In this document: positions 43,040 through 52,474 of the stretch, in pieces | How the letters are laid out: every line of letters begins with the position of its first letter | Numbering within the stretch: the first letter of the stretch is position 1 | Origin: Enterobacteriaceae bacterium | Lineage (GTDB): Bacteria; Pseudomonadota; Gammaproteobacteria; Enterobacterales; Enterobacteriaceae | Assembly (NCBI GenBank): GCA_902363335.1 | Contig: CABIZV010000001.1 | Coordinates: 62,001 to 126,000 of the forward strand | Direction: 5' to 3' | DNA length: 64,000 nucleotides | The notes under the pieces: generated by a model | What the model saw: only the letters and a program-made list of their open reading frames with translations | The model's database searches: none | Told to the model about the DNA's origin: nothing | Program-made: the position numbers and the translations under genes

Positions 43040-45202
43040 ATGACAGATAAAATAAAACAGGTAAGTTCACCCGCGTCAGGCGGTGATGAAATTGATATTG
43101 GCCGTCTGGTCGGCACCGTGGTGGAAGCGAAGTGGTGGGTGTTGGGGATTACCGCGCTGTTTGCCCTTGGCGCCATTATCTACACGCTGTTTGCGACGCC
43201 AATTTACAGCGCCGATGCGCTGGTGCGTATCGAGCAAAATCAGGGCAGCGCGCTGGTGCAGGACATTAGTAATGCGCTGGCCAGCAAGCCACCGGCGTCG
43301 GAAGCGGAAATCCAGATGATTACCTCGCGTCTGGTGCTGGGTAAAACCGTGGATGATTTGGACCTCGATATTGCGGTCAGTAAAAATACGCTCCCGATTA
43401 TTGGCGCTGGCTGGGAAAGGCTGATGGGGCGGCAAAACGAAACGGTGAAGGTCACAACCTTTAACCGCCCGGCCTCAATGGCGGACAGTACCTTTACCCT
43501 GGATGTGCTGAGCCCAACGACCTATCGTCTGAGTAATGACGACGGCTTTAGTGCTGAAGGGAAAGTGGGGGAGGGGCTCAATAAAAGCGGCGTTTCTTTA
43601 TTAGTTGCGGGTATTGCCGCACACGACGGAGCGAGCTTCACGGTCACCAAATACTCGACGCTTGGCATGATCAATACGCTGCAAAATAGCCTGAGCGTAA
43701 CCGAAGACGGTAAAGATTCCGGCGTGCTGACGCTGAATATGGTCGGCGAAGATAAAGATAAAATTCGCGACATTCTTAACAGTATTGCCCGCAACTACGT
43801 TGCCCAAAATGTGGCGCGTAAATCGGAGGAGGCGGCGAAGAGTCTGGAGTTCCTCGAAGTCCAGTTGCCGCAGGTGCGAAGCCAGCTTGATGTCGCTGAA
43901 AATAAGCTGAACGCCTACCGTCAGCAGAAGGACTCGGTCGACCTGCCGCTCGAAGCTAAGTCGGTGCTAGACTCGATGGTCAATATCGATGCGCAGTTAA
44001 ACGAACTGACCTTCCGCGAGGCGGAAATCTCTAAACTTTATACCCGCATCCACCCGGCGTACCGCACGCTGCTGGAAAAACGTCGGGCGCTGGAAGAAGA
44101 GAAAGCGAAGCTGAGCCAGCGCGTGACGGCAATGCCGAAAACCCAGCAGGAAATTGTGCGTCTGACGCGTGATGTTGAATCCGGTCAACAGGTCTATATG
44201 CAACTGCTGAATAAACAGCAGGAGTTAAAGATCAACAAAGCCAGCACCGTGGGCGATGTGCGTATCGTTGACCCGGCGATTACTCAACCGGGTGTGGTGA
44301 AGCCGAAGAAAGCGCTGATTATTCTCGGCAGTATTATTCTCGGTCTAATGCTCTCCATTGTTGGCGTGTTGCTGCGCTCGCTGTTTAATCGCGGTATCGA
44401 AAGCCCGCAGGTGCTGGAAGAACACGGCATTAATGTTTACGCCAGCATTCCGCTGTCTGAGTGGCAGAAATCCCACGATAGCGTCAAAAACGTCAACGGC
44501 GTCAAACGCTATAAGCAGAGCCAGCTGTTGGCGGTGGGGAACCCGACCGATTTGGCGATAGAAGCCATTCGCAGCCTGCGCACCAGTCTGCATTTCGCCA
44601 TGATGCAGGCCGAAAACAACGTGCTGATGATGACCGGCGTCAGCCCGTCAATTGGTAAAACGTTTGTCTGTGCCAACCTGGCGGCGGTTATCAGCCAGAC
44701 CCATAAGCGGGTGCTGATGATCGACTGCGATATGCGTAAAGGCTATTCCCATGAACTGCTCGGGGCGAGCAATGAAAACGGCCTGTCTGAAGTGCTGGTG
44801 GGGAAAGCGACCATTGAGAGCAGCGCAAAACGCACATCGATTGCCAATTTTGACCTTATCCCCCGCGGGCAGATCCCGCCGAATCCATCTGAACTGCTGA
44901 TGAGCGAACGCTTTAGCGAACTGCTTAAGTGGGCTTCAGCGAACTATGACCTGGTGCTTCTCGATACTCCGCCAATTCTGGCCGTGACCGATGCCGCCAT
45001 CGTTGGCCGCCATGCGGGAACTGCGCTGATGGTGACGCGTTATGCGGTGAACACGCTTAAAGAGGTGGAGACCAGCCTCAGCCGCTTTGAGCAGAACGGT
45101 ATCGCGGTGAAAGGGGTGATCCTGAACTCTATCTTCCGTCGCGCGACCGGTTATCAGGATTACGGCTACTACGAATACGAATACCAGTCGGATTCGAAAT
45201 AA
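43040..45202 (+). CDS. wzc: tyrosine-protein kinase Wzc (chain length and export control)
   Basis: The protein has 720 residues from ATG 43040, the E. coli length; an upstream GTG inside wzb is not needed. A Wzz domain with first helix (WWVLGITALFALGAIIYTLF) is followed by a periplasmic coiled coil (about 260-400) and a second helix near 430. The cytosolic BY-kinase has Walker A near residue 535 (GVSPSIGKTF), Walker A' (RVLMIDCDMRKG) and Walker B (LVLLDTPPIL). The C-terminal tail has six tyrosines in a short cluster (GYQDYGYYEYEY) for autophosphorylation. A REP pair separates it from wcaA. Confidence 0.97.
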   Translation: MTDKIKQVSSPASGGDEIDIGRLVGTVVEAKWWVLGITALFALGAIIYTLFATPIYSADALVRIEQNQGSALVQDISNALASKPPASEAEIQMITSRLVLGKTVDDLDLDIAVSKNTLPIIGAGWERLMGRQNETVKVTTFNRPASMADSTFTLDVLSPTTYRLSNDDGFSAEGKVGEGLNKSGVSLLVAGIAAHDGASFTVTKYSTLGMINTLQNSLSVTEDGKDSGVLTLNMVGEDKDKIRDILNSIARNYVAQNVARKSEEAAKSLEFLEVQLPQVRSQLDVAENKLNAYRQQKDSVDLPLEAKSVLDSMVNIDAQLNELTFREAEISKLYTRIHPAYRTLLEKRRALEEEKAKLSQRVTAMPKTQQEIVRLTRDVESGQQVYMQLLNKQQELKINKASTVGDVRIVDPAITQPGVVKPKKALIILGSIILGLMLSIVGVLLRSLFNRGIESPQVLEEHGINVYASIPLSEWQKSHDSVKNVNGVKRYKQSQLLAVGNPTDLAIEAIRSLRTSLHFAMMQAENNVLMMTGVSPSIGKTFVCANLAAVISQTHKRVLMIDCDMRKGYSHELLGASNENGLSEVLVGKATIESSAKRTSIANFDLIPRGQIPPNPSELLMSERFSELLKWASANYDLVLLDTPPILAVTDAAIVGRHAGTALMVTRYAVNTLKEVETSLSRFEQNGIAVKGVILNSIFRRATGYQDYGYYEYEYQSDSK

Positions 45203-45205
45203 CCC

Positions 45206-45274
45206 GTAGCCCGGGCGAGGCGTTTACGCCGACCCCGGGGAACTTCCCGGCGTCGCTGCGCTTGGCCGGGCTAC
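45206..45274. repeat. REP-like palindromic pair (GTAGCCCGG type), copy 2
   Basis: It holds the same two units as at 16151-16223 but in opposite order: GTAGCCCGGGCGAGGCG first, then the inverted CGCTGCGCTTGGCCGGGCTAC. It lies inside the operon between wzc and wcaA and can form a stem in the mRNA. Confidence 0.75.
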
Positions 45275-45291
45275 TCGATAAGGGATACTCA

Positions 45292-46134
45292 ATGACCATA
45301 CAATCTCCGTTGATCTCCATCTATATGCCGACCTGGAATCGACAGCAGTTGGCCATTCGCGCCATTAAGTCGGTCCTGCGGCAGGATTATCCTCATTGGG
45401 AAATGATCATCGTTGACGACTGCTCCAACAGCTTCGAACAGCTCCAGCAATACATTGACGACCTTGACGATGACCGCGTGCACTACACCCGTAATGATTT
45501 CAATTCGGGGGCTTGCGCGGTACGCAATCAGGCCATTTTGCGCGCCCGTGGGCAGTTTATCACCGGCATTGATGACGACGATGAATGGACACCCAATCGC
45601 CTGTCTGTGTTTCTTGAACATCAACACCATCTGAACAATCACGCGTTCTTATACGCCAATGATTATGTCTGCGAAGGCGAGGTCTACTCACAGCCTGCAA
45701 GCCTGCCGCTTTACCCGAAGTCGCCGTTTTCGCGCGCGCTGTTCTACAAACGCAATATCGTGGGTAATCAGGTGTTCAGCTGGGCGTGGCGCTTTAAAGA
45801 GAGCCTGTTTGATACCGAGCTGAAAGCGGCGCAGGACTATGACATTTTTCTGCGTATGGTGGTGGCTTACGGGGAGCCGTGGAAAATTGATGCGGCAACG
45901 CAAATTTTGCATATCAACCACGGCGAAATGCAGATCACCTCATCACCGAAGAAATTCTCCGGCTATTTCAGCTTTTATCGCAAACACAAAGCCAAATTTG
46001 ACCGTGCCAGCAAGAAGTACCAGCTGTACACGCTCTATCAGATCCGCAACAAGCACATGACCTGGAAAACGTTCCTGACGTTGATGTCGGTACGAAACGG
46101 TAAACGCTGGGTGGACGGATTACGGAGTAAATGA
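45292..46134 (+). CDS. wcaA: colanic acid glycosyltransferase WcaA
   Basis: The protein has 280 residues from ATG 45292 (E. coli 279), with AAGGG upstream. It is a family 2 glycosyltransferase: SIYMPTWNRQQLAIRAI at the N-terminus, MIIVDDCS, NSGACAVRNQAI and acidic GIDDDDEWTPNR for the nucleotide-sugar metal. It adds one sugar of the repeat unit on the inner face of the membrane. The exact linkage is not deducible here. The stop overlaps the wcaB start (TGATG). Confidence 0.96.
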   Translation: MTIQSPLISIYMPTWNRQQLAIRAIKSVLRQDYPHWEMIIVDDCSNSFEQLQQYIDDLDDDRVHYTRNDFNSGACAVRNQAILRARGQFITGIDDDDEWTPNRLSVFLEHQHHLNNHAFLYANDYVCEGEVYSQPASLPLYPKSPFSRALFYKRNIVGNQVFSWAWRFKESLFDTELKAAQDYDIFLRMVVAYGEPWKIDAATQILHINHGEMQITSSPKKFSGYFSFYRKHKAKFDRASKKYQLYTLYQIRNKHMTWKTFLTLMSVRNGKRWVDGLRSK

Positions 46135-46625
46135 TGCTGCTGGAAGATTTACGCGCCAATAGCTGGAGCCTGCGTCCCTGCTGCATGGTCACGGCCTATC
46201 GTATTGCCCATTTCTGCTCGGTGTGGCGCAAAAAAAATGTGCTGAACAATCTGTGGGCAGCGCCGGTGCTGGTGCTGTACCGCATTATCACCGAATGCTT
46301 TTTCGGCTATGAAATTCAGGCGGCGGCGACCATTGGCCGACGCTTCACCATCCATCACGGCTACGCGGTGGTTATCAATAAGAACGTCGTGGCGGGTGAT
46401 GACCTGACCATTCGTCATGGCATCACCTTGGGCAATCGTGGCCCGAATAGCCTCGAATGCCCAACGCTTGGCAACAACGTTGAACTAGGGGCGAACGCGG
46501 TGATTATCGGCGGCGTGAAGGTGGGAAATCACGTCACGGTCGGTGCGGGTAGCGTCGTGCTGGATGATGTTCCCGATAACGCGCTGGTGGTAGGAGAGAA
46601 AGCGCGAGTGAAGGTAATTAAATGA
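46134..46625 (+). CDS. wcaB: colanic acid acetyltransferase WcaB
   Basis: The protein has 163 residues from ATG 46134, whose spacing to GGAG is better than that of the ATG at 46131. It has the serine acetyltransferase-like left-handed beta helix with hexapeptide repeats (AATIGRRFTIHHGYAVVINK; LGNNVELGANAVIIGGVKVG). It probably adds an acetyl group to a colanic acid sugar. It overlaps wcaC by 4 bp. Confidence 0.94.
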   Translation: MLLEDLRANSWSLRPCCMVTAYRIAHFCSVWRKKNVLNNLWAAPVLVLYRIITECFFGYEIQAAATIGRRFTIHHGYAVVINKNVVAGDDLTIRHGITLGNRGPNSLECPTLGNNVELGANAVIIGGVKVGNHVTVGAGSVVLDDVPDNALVVGEKARVKVIK

Positions 46626-47839
46626 ATATTCTACAATTTAACGTCCGTCTTGCCGAAGGTGGCGCGGCGGGCGTGGCGCTGGATTTGCACCAGCGCGCGC
46701 TGCGTCAGGGGATGAACTCGACCTTTATCTACGGTTACGGTAAGGGCGGTAAGAAAAGCGTCAGCCACGACCGTTATCCGCAGGTGGTGAAGCAGACCGC
46801 ACGGTTGACGTCGATGGCAAATCTGGCGCTGTTTCGCCTGTTCAACCGCGATCTGTTTGGCAACCTGAATAATCTTTACCGCCAGGTCACTCGTCTGGAG
46901 GGGCCAGCGGTGCTGCACTTTCATGTGATGCACAGCTACTGGCTCAATCTTGCCGATGTGGTCAATTTCTGCGAGCGCGTGAAGGCACATAAAAGCGATG
47001 TCACCTTTGTCTGGACGCTGCACGATCACTGGAGCGTCACCGGGCGCTGCGCCTTTTTAGACGGCTGTGAAGGCTGGAAAAACCACTGCCAGAAATGCCC
47101 AACCTTGAGCAATTACCCGCCGGTGAAGGTGGACAGGGCGCACAGTTTAGTCGATGAAAAACGTTTTCTTTTCCGTCAGATGTTGGCGCTGGGCTGCCAG
47201 TTTATCTCGCCAAGCCAGCACGTTGCGGAGGCTTTCAACAGCCTTTACGGCGTTGGCCGGTGCCAGATTATCAACAACGGGATTGATGTGGCGACCGAGG
47301 CCATTCTGGCGGAACTGCCGCCCATCAAGATGACGGCAGCCCGGCCTAAAATTGCCGTGGTGGCGCACGACCTGCGCTATGACGGCAAAACTAATCAGCA
47401 ACTGGTGCGCGATATCATCGCCCTGGGCGACAAGGTCGAAGTACATACCTTCGGCAAGTTCTCACCGTTTGAGGCAGACAACGTGGTCAACCACGGTTTC
47501 CTGACCGATAAGCACCAACTTATGAGTGAACTTAACCCGCTTGATGCGCTGCTGTTTTCTTCCCGCGTTGATAACTACCCGCTGATCCTCTGCGAGGCGC
47601 TGTCGATTGGCGTACCGGTGATTGCGACCCATAGCGAGGCGGCGAAGGAAGTGCTGGAAAAATCGGGCGGATGTACGGTTGATAATGCCGATGTGCTGAC
47701 GCTGGTACAGCGCTCAAAGGAGGACATCGCGCAGGCGATTTTTGGCACCACGCTTGAAAAATTCAGCGCGCGTAGCCGCAAAGCATACAGTGGGCAACAG
47801 ATGCTGGAGGAATATGTCTCGTTCTATCAGAATCTGTAG
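46622..47839 (+). CDS. wcaC: colanic acid glycosyltransferase WcaC
   Basis: The protein has 405 residues, the E. coli length. It is a family 4-type retaining glycosyltransferase with GT-B fold. The donor-binding C-terminal half has LLFSSRVDNYPLILCEALSIGVPVIAT with the EX7E-type glutamates. The N-terminal half contains HFHVMHSYW and the cysteine-rich segment CEGWKNHCQKCP. It overlaps both wcaB and wcaD. Confidence 0.95.
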   Translation: MNILQFNVRLAEGGAAGVALDLHQRALRQGMNSTFIYGYGKGGKKSVSHDRYPQVVKQTARLTSMANLALFRLFNRDLFGNLNNLYRQVTRLEGPAVLHFHVMHSYWLNLADVVNFCERVKAHKSDVTFVWTLHDHWSVTGRCAFLDGCEGWKNHCQKCPTLSNYPPVKVDRAHSLVDEKRFLFRQMLALGCQFISPSQHVAEAFNSLYGVGRCQIINNGIDVATEAILAELPPIKMTAARPKIAVVAHDLRYDGKTNQQLVRDIIALGDKVEVHTFGKFSPFEADNVVNHGFLTDKHQLMSELNPLDALLFSSRVDNYPLILCEALSIGVPVIATHSEAAKEVLEKSGGCTVDNADVLTLVQRSKEDIAQAIFGTTLEKFSARSRKAYSGQQMLEEYVSFYQNL

Positions 47840-49037
47840 CTATTTGCTGCTGCCGTTAATCTATCTGCTGGTTAACGTGAAACTGGCTCAGCTTGGCGAG
47901 AGTTTCCCCATCACTATCGTGACGTTTCTGCCGCTGCTGCTGTTGCTGTTTGTTGAACGCATCAACCTGAAAAAGCTGATGATTGCCCTCGGTCTGGGTA
48001 TCGGGCTCACGCTGTTTAACTACGTGTTCGGTCAATCGCTTGACCCCGGTAAATACGTCACCTCGACGATGCTGTTTGTCTACATCGTGATTATCATTGG
48101 TATGGTCTGGAGCATTCGCTTCAAAACGATTTCACCGCATAATCACCGCAAAATCCTGCGCTTCTTCTACGTGGTGATCGCTATTATCGTGCTGCTGGCC
48201 GCCCTTGAAATGGCCCAGATTATTCTGTTCGGCGGCAGTAGTCTGATTGAGATAATTTCGAAATATCTTATATACAGCAATAGCTATGTTCTGAACTTTA
48301 TCAAGTTCGGCGGCAAGCGTACTACCGCACTCTATTTTGAACCGGCATTCTTCGCTCTGGCATTAATCTCAATTTGGCTTTGCATCAAACAGTTTGGTAT
48401 CAAAACCCCGAAGTCTGATGCTATGATTCTGGCAGGGATAATTCTTTCTGGTTCGTTCTCTGGGGTGATGACATTTATTCTGTTTTATCTCCTGGAATGG
48501 GCGTTTCAGTATTTGAATAAAGAGGCGATTAAGAAGAAATTACCGCTGGCTATTATTTCTCTGGCCGTTTTTATGGTCGGCCTGGTATTCGCCTTCCCGT
48601 ATATCGCAACGCGTCTTGGCGATTTGGGAACCGAAGGCTCATCCTCATATTACCGAATTATTGGGCCGCTGGTGATGGTCGGTTATTCATTAACCAGCGT
48701 TGATGGGGTGATTCGTTTTGGTTCTCTTTACGAATATGTTGCATCATTCGGAATATTTAACGGTGCGGATGTCGGAAAAACCATAGACAATGGTCTGTAT
48801 CTGTTAATGATTTATTTTTCATGGTTTGCCGTAATATTGACCGCCGGCTATTTGTATTACGTATTTAAGCTGTTTATTAACGCTTTTGGGAATAATCGTA
48901 ATTTCGCCGTGCAGTTGTACCTTTTTACGCCGATATCATTGTTTTTTACCGGTTCGATATTTAGCCCGGAATATGCATTTTTAATTGTTTGTCCATTTAT
49001 TCTGCGTAAAGCACTGAATATTACCGACAGCAGATGA
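47814..49037 (+). CDS. wcaD: colanic acid polymerase WcaD
   Basis: The protein has 407 residues from ATG 47814, giving the E. coli start MSxSIRICSYLLLPL (E. coli 405); the start lies 26 bp inside wcaC. It is a Wzy-like polytopic membrane protein with about eleven helices. A periplasmic loop near residue 160-180 holds FIKFGGKRTTALYFEPAFF. It polymerises the lipid-linked repeat units on the outer face of the inner membrane. The middle part is more AT-rich than the flanking transferases, as usual for polymerases. Confidence 0.94.
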   Translation: MSRSIRICSYLLLPLIYLLVNVKLAQLGESFPITIVTFLPLLLLLFVERINLKKLMIALGLGIGLTLFNYVFGQSLDPGKYVTSTMLFVYIVIIIGMVWSIRFKTISPHNHRKILRFFYVVIAIIVLLAALEMAQIILFGGSSLIEIISKYLIYSNSYVLNFIKFGGKRTTALYFEPAFFALALISIWLCIKQFGIKTPKSDAMILAGIILSGSFSGVMTFILFYLLEWAFQYLNKEAIKKKLPLAIISLAVFMVGLVFAFPYIATRLGDLGTEGSSSYYRIIGPLVMVGYSLTSVDGVIRFGSLYEYVASFGIFNGADVGKTIDNGLYLLMIYFSWFAVILTAGYLYYVFKLFINAFGNNRNFAVQLYLFTPISLFFTGSIFSPEYAFLIVCPFILRKALNITDSR

Positions 49038-49045
49038 GGTGAAAC

Positions 49046-49792
49046 ATGTTGTTAAGCGTGATTACCGTAGCCTTTCGTAACTATGAAGGAGTGGTGAAAA
49101 CCTGGCGTTCACTGGCGCATCTGGCGGCCGATCCCAGCCTGAGCTTTGAGTGGATCGTGGTTGACGGCGGTTCAGAAGACGGTACGGCGGAATTTCTCGA
49201 AAAACGTAATGGACAGTACCAGTTACGTTACGTCAGCGAACCCGACAAGGGGCTGTACGACGCGATGAATAAAGGCATTCGCATGGCGCAGGGGAAGTTT
49301 GTTCTGTTCCTCAATTCCGGTGACAGCTTCCACCCGGACGTCGCGCAGTTTGTCCGTAAGTTACGCGGTCAGAAAGATGATGCCATGTTCCTCGGTGACG
49401 CGATGCTGGACTTTGGCGATGGCAACCAGATTCGCCGTAGCGCCAAGCAGGGCTGGTATATTTATCACAGTCTGCCAGCTAGCCATCAGGCTATTTTCTT
49501 CCCGCTGCGTGGGCTGAAAGATTATCCCTATGATGTGCAATATCGGGTTTCATCGGATTATGCGTTAACGGCTCGAATGTATAAGTCGGGTTATCGCTTT
49601 AAACGCATTAAAGGCCTGGTCTCCGAATTTTCGATGGGCGGCGTGTCAACCACCAATAATCTGCAATTGTGTCAGGACGCCAAAAAAGTGCAGCAGGAAA
49701 TATTACGCATGCCAGCGCTGCTGACGGAATTATCTTATTTATTACGCCTGCGCACCACCGGTAAAACCAAGACGCTATATAACAAAGCGTAA
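49046..49792 (+). CDS. wcaE: colanic acid glycosyltransferase WcaE
   Basis: The protein has 248 residues, the E. coli length. The family 2 fold is shown by LSVITVAFRNYEGV, EWIVVDGGSEDGTAEFL and SEPDKGLYDAMNKGI, with FLNSGDSFHPD carrying the metal-binding acidic residue. It contributes one sugar to the repeat unit. A GAGGTG site precedes ATG 49046, and the gap to wcaF is 9 bp. Confidence 0.95.
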   Translation: MLLSVITVAFRNYEGVVKTWRSLAHLAADPSLSFEWIVVDGGSEDGTAEFLEKRNGQYQLRYVSEPDKGLYDAMNKGIRMAQGKFVLFLNSGDSFHPDVAQFVRKLRGQKDDAMFLGDAMLDFGDGNQIRRSAKQGWYIYHSLPASHQAIFFPLRGLKDYPYDVQYRVSSDYALTARMYKSGYRFKRIKGLVSEFSMGGVSTTNNLQLCQDAKKVQQEILRMPALLTELSYLLRLRTTGKTKTLYNKA

Positions 49793-49801
49793 GGAAATAC
49801 G

Positions 49802-50356
49802 ATGCAGGAATTATCAGGTTTTACAGTACCTAAAGGATTTCGTGGCGCCGGAGGAATTAAAGTCCAGTTATGGTGGGCGGTACAGGCCACGTTATTTGCC
49901 TGGTCACCACAAATACTTTACCGCTGGCGTGCATTTTTATTACGCCTGTTTGGCGCAAAAATAGGAAAAAACGTAGTGATTCGCCCGTCGGTAAAAATCA
50001 CCTATCCATGGAAATTGACGATGGGTGATTATGCCTGGGTCGGGGATGACGCAGTCTTATATAACCTGGGGGAGATAACCCTCGGCGCAAATTCCGTGGT
50101 GTCGCAAAAGTGTTATTTGTGCACCGGCAGCCACGATTATCAGAGTGCCCATTTTGATATTAATGCCGCACCGATTGTGGTCGGTGAAAAATGCTGGTTA
50201 GCCACCGATGTTTTTGTTGCACCCGGCATCACGATTGGCGACGGCACGATTGTAGGTGCCCGCAGCAGCGTTTTTAAATCGCTACCGGCAAACAGCGTTT
50301 GCCGTGGCAATCCCGCAGTGGTTACGCGTGAACGCGTAGAGAAAGTGACTCCCTAA
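49802..50356 (+). CDS. wcaF: colanic acid acetyltransferase WcaF
   Basis: The protein has 184 residues (E. coli 182). It has hexapeptide-repeat left-handed beta helix elements (VIRPSVKITYPWKLTMGDYA; NLGEITLGANSVVSQ; CTGSHDYQS with the catalytic His; CWLATDVFVAPGITIGDGTI). It belongs to the maltose/galactoside acetyltransferase group and probably acetylates the fucose residue. Confidence 0.95.
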   Translation: MQELSGFTVPKGFRGAGGIKVQLWWAVQATLFAWSPQILYRWRAFLLRLFGAKIGKNVVIRPSVKITYPWKLTMGDYAWVGDDAVLYNLGEITLGANSVVSQKCYLCTGSHDYQSAHFDINAAPIVVGEKCWLATDVFVAPGITIGDGTIVGARSSVFKSLPANSVCRGNPAVVTRERVEKVTP

Positions 50357-50380
50357 ACGGGACTATTTGAGGAAAATATA

Positions 50381-51502
50381 ATGTCGAAAGTCGCACTTAT
50401 TACCGGCGTAACGGGGCAGGATGGTTCATACCTGGCAGAGCTTTTGCTGGAAAAAGGCTATGAAGTTCACGGGATCAAGCGTCGTGCTTCTTCTTTTAAT
50501 ACCGAACGTGTCGATCACATCTATCAGGATCCGCACAGCAGCAACCCGAAATTTCACCTGCACTATGGCGATTTGACCGACAGCTCCAACCTGACGCGTA
50601 TCCTGCAAGAAGTGCAGCCGGATGAAGTCTACAACCTCGGTGCCATGAGCCACGTGGCCGTATCGTTTGAATCCCCGGAGTATACCGCCGATGTGGATGC
50701 GATGGGCACGCTGCGCCTGCTGGAAGCTATCCGCTTCTTAGGTCTGGAGAAGAAAACCCGCTTCTATCAGGCATCGACCTCTGAGCTGTACGGTCTGGTG
50801 CAGGAAATTCCGCAAAAAGAGACCACGCCGTTCTACCCACGTTCGCCGTATGCCGTCGCCAAACTCTATGCCTACTGGATCACCGTCAACTACCGTGAGT
50901 CCTACGGCATGTATGCCTGTAACGGCATCCTGTTCAACCACGAATCCCCGCGCCGTGGCGAAACCTTCGTCACCCGTAAAATCACCCGTGCGATTGCCAA
51001 TATCGCTCAGGGTCTGGAGAAGTGCCTGTATCTGGGCAACATGGACTCCCTGCGTGACTGGGGCCATGCCAAAGATTACGTGAAAATGCAGTGGATGATG
51101 CTGCAACAGGAGAAGCCGGAAGATTTCGTTATCGCCACCGGTGTGCAGTACTCCGTGCGTCAGTTTGTCGAAATGGCAGCGGCTCAGCTCGGTATCAAAC
51201 TGCGCTTTGAAGGTACCGGCGTGGAAGAGAAGGGTATCGTGGTTTCCGTGACCGGTCATGATGCGCCGGGCGTAAAGCCGGGTGATGTGATGGTTGCCGT
51301 CGATCCGCGCTACTTCCGTCCTGCTGAAGTGGAAACTCTGCTCGGTGATCCAACCAAGGCGCACGAAAAACTGGGCTGGAAGCCGGAAATTACGCTGCAG
51401 GAGATGGTGTCCGAAATGGTTGCCAAAGACCTGGAAGCGGCGAAGAAACATTCATTGCTGAAATCCCACGGCTACGAAGTGGCGATTGCACTGGAGTCTT
51501 AA
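50381..51502 (+). CDS. gmd: GDP-mannose 4,6-dehydratase
   Basis: The protein has 373 residues, the E. coli length. It is an extended SDR enzyme with NADP-binding GVTGQDGSYLAELL (9-22), IKRRASSFNTERVD, and the catalytic Tyr-Lys pair in YPRSPYAVAKLYAYW. It makes GDP-4-keto-6-deoxymannose, the first step from GDP-mannose to GDP-fucose. fcl follows after 3 bp. Confidence 0.98.
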   Translation: MSKVALITGVTGQDGSYLAELLLEKGYEVHGIKRRASSFNTERVDHIYQDPHSSNPKFHLHYGDLTDSSNLTRILQEVQPDEVYNLGAMSHVAVSFESPEYTADVDAMGTLRLLEAIRFLGLEKKTRFYQASTSELYGLVQEIPQKETTPFYPRSPYAVAKLYAYWITVNYRESYGMYACNGILFNHESPRRGETFVTRKITRAIANIAQGLEKCLYLGNMDSLRDWGHAKDYVKMQWMMLQQEKPEDFVIATGVQYSVRQFVEMAAAQLGIKLRFEGTGVEEKGIVVSVTGHDAPGVKPGDVMVAVDPRYFRPAEVETLLGDPTKAHEKLGWKPEITLQEMVSEMVAKDLEAAKKHSLLKSHGYEVAIALES

Positions 51503-51505
51503 GTT

Positions 51506-52471
51506 ATGACCCGACAACGTATTTTTGTGGCGGGCCACCGGGGAATGGTGGGCTCCGCCATCGTAAGGCAGCTTGAGCAGCGCGGGGATGTCGACTTAGT
51601 CGTGCGTAACCGCAGCGAGCTTAACCTGCTGGATAGCCGCGAGGTGAATGAATTTTTCGCGCGCGAAAATATCGACCAGGTGTATCTGGCGGCGGCGAAG
51701 GTGGGCGGCATTGTCGCCAATAACACCTTCCCGGCGGATTTCATCTACGAAAACATGATGATTGAGAGCAACATCATTCACGCGGCACATAGCCACAACG
51801 TGAACAAGCTGTTGTTCCTCGGTTCATCGTGTATTTATCCGAAGATGGCCAACCAGCCGATGCATGAAAGCGAACTGTTGCAGGGCACCCTGGAACCGAC
51901 CAATGAGCCGTACGCGATCGCCAAAATCGCCGGGATCAAACTGTGCGAGTCCTACAACCGTCAGCATAACCGTGACTACCGTTCGGTCATGCCGACCAAC
52001 CTGTACGGGCCAAACGACAACTTCCACCCGAGCAATTCGCATGTGATACCGGCGCTCTTACGCCGCTTCCACGAGGCGGCCCAGCAAAATGCGGCCGACG
52101 TGGTGGTGTGGGGCAGCGGTACGCCGATGCGCGAATTTCTGCACGTGGATGATATGGCGGCGGCCAGCATTCATGTGATGGAGCTGGATCGTAGCGTTTG
52201 GCTTGAGAATACGCAGCCGATGCTGTCGCACATCAACGTCGGTACCGGCGTTGACTGCACCATTCGGGAGCTGGCGCAGACGCTGGCGAAGGTTGTCGGA
52301 TTTACCGGTCGGGTAGTCTTTGATGCCACTAAACCGGACGGCACGCCGCGCAAACTGCTCGATGTCTCGCGCCTGCATCAGTTGGGCTGGTATCACGAAA
52401 TTTCGCTGGAAGCCGGCCTTGCCAGCACCTACCAGTGGTTTTTAGAAAACCAGCAACGCTTTCGGGGGTAA
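51506..52471 (+). CDS. fcl: GDP-L-fucose synthase
   Basis: The protein has 321 residues, the E. coli length. It has both epimerase and NADPH-dependent reductase activities on the Gmd product. The Rossmann motif GHRGMVGSAI is at the N-terminus. GSSCIYPK holds the catalytic Ser, and Tyr/Lys lie in NEPYAIAKIAGI. It supplies GDP-fucose for colanic acid. The gene is also known as wcaG. Confidence 0.98.
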   Translation: MTRQRIFVAGHRGMVGSAIVRQLEQRGDVDLVVRNRSELNLLDSREVNEFFARENIDQVYLAAAKVGGIVANNTFPADFIYENMMIESNIIHAAHSHNVNKLLFLGSSCIYPKMANQPMHESELLQGTLEPTNEPYAIAKIAGIKLCESYNRQHNRDYRSVMPTNLYGPNDNFHPSNSHVIPALLRRFHEAAQQNAADVVVWGSGTPMREFLHVDDMAAASIHVMELDRSVWLENTQPMLSHINVGTGVDCTIRELAQTLAKVVGFTGRVVFDATKPDGTPRKLLDVSRLHQLGWYHEISLEAGLASTYQWFLENQQRFRG

Positions 52472-52474
52472 CCG

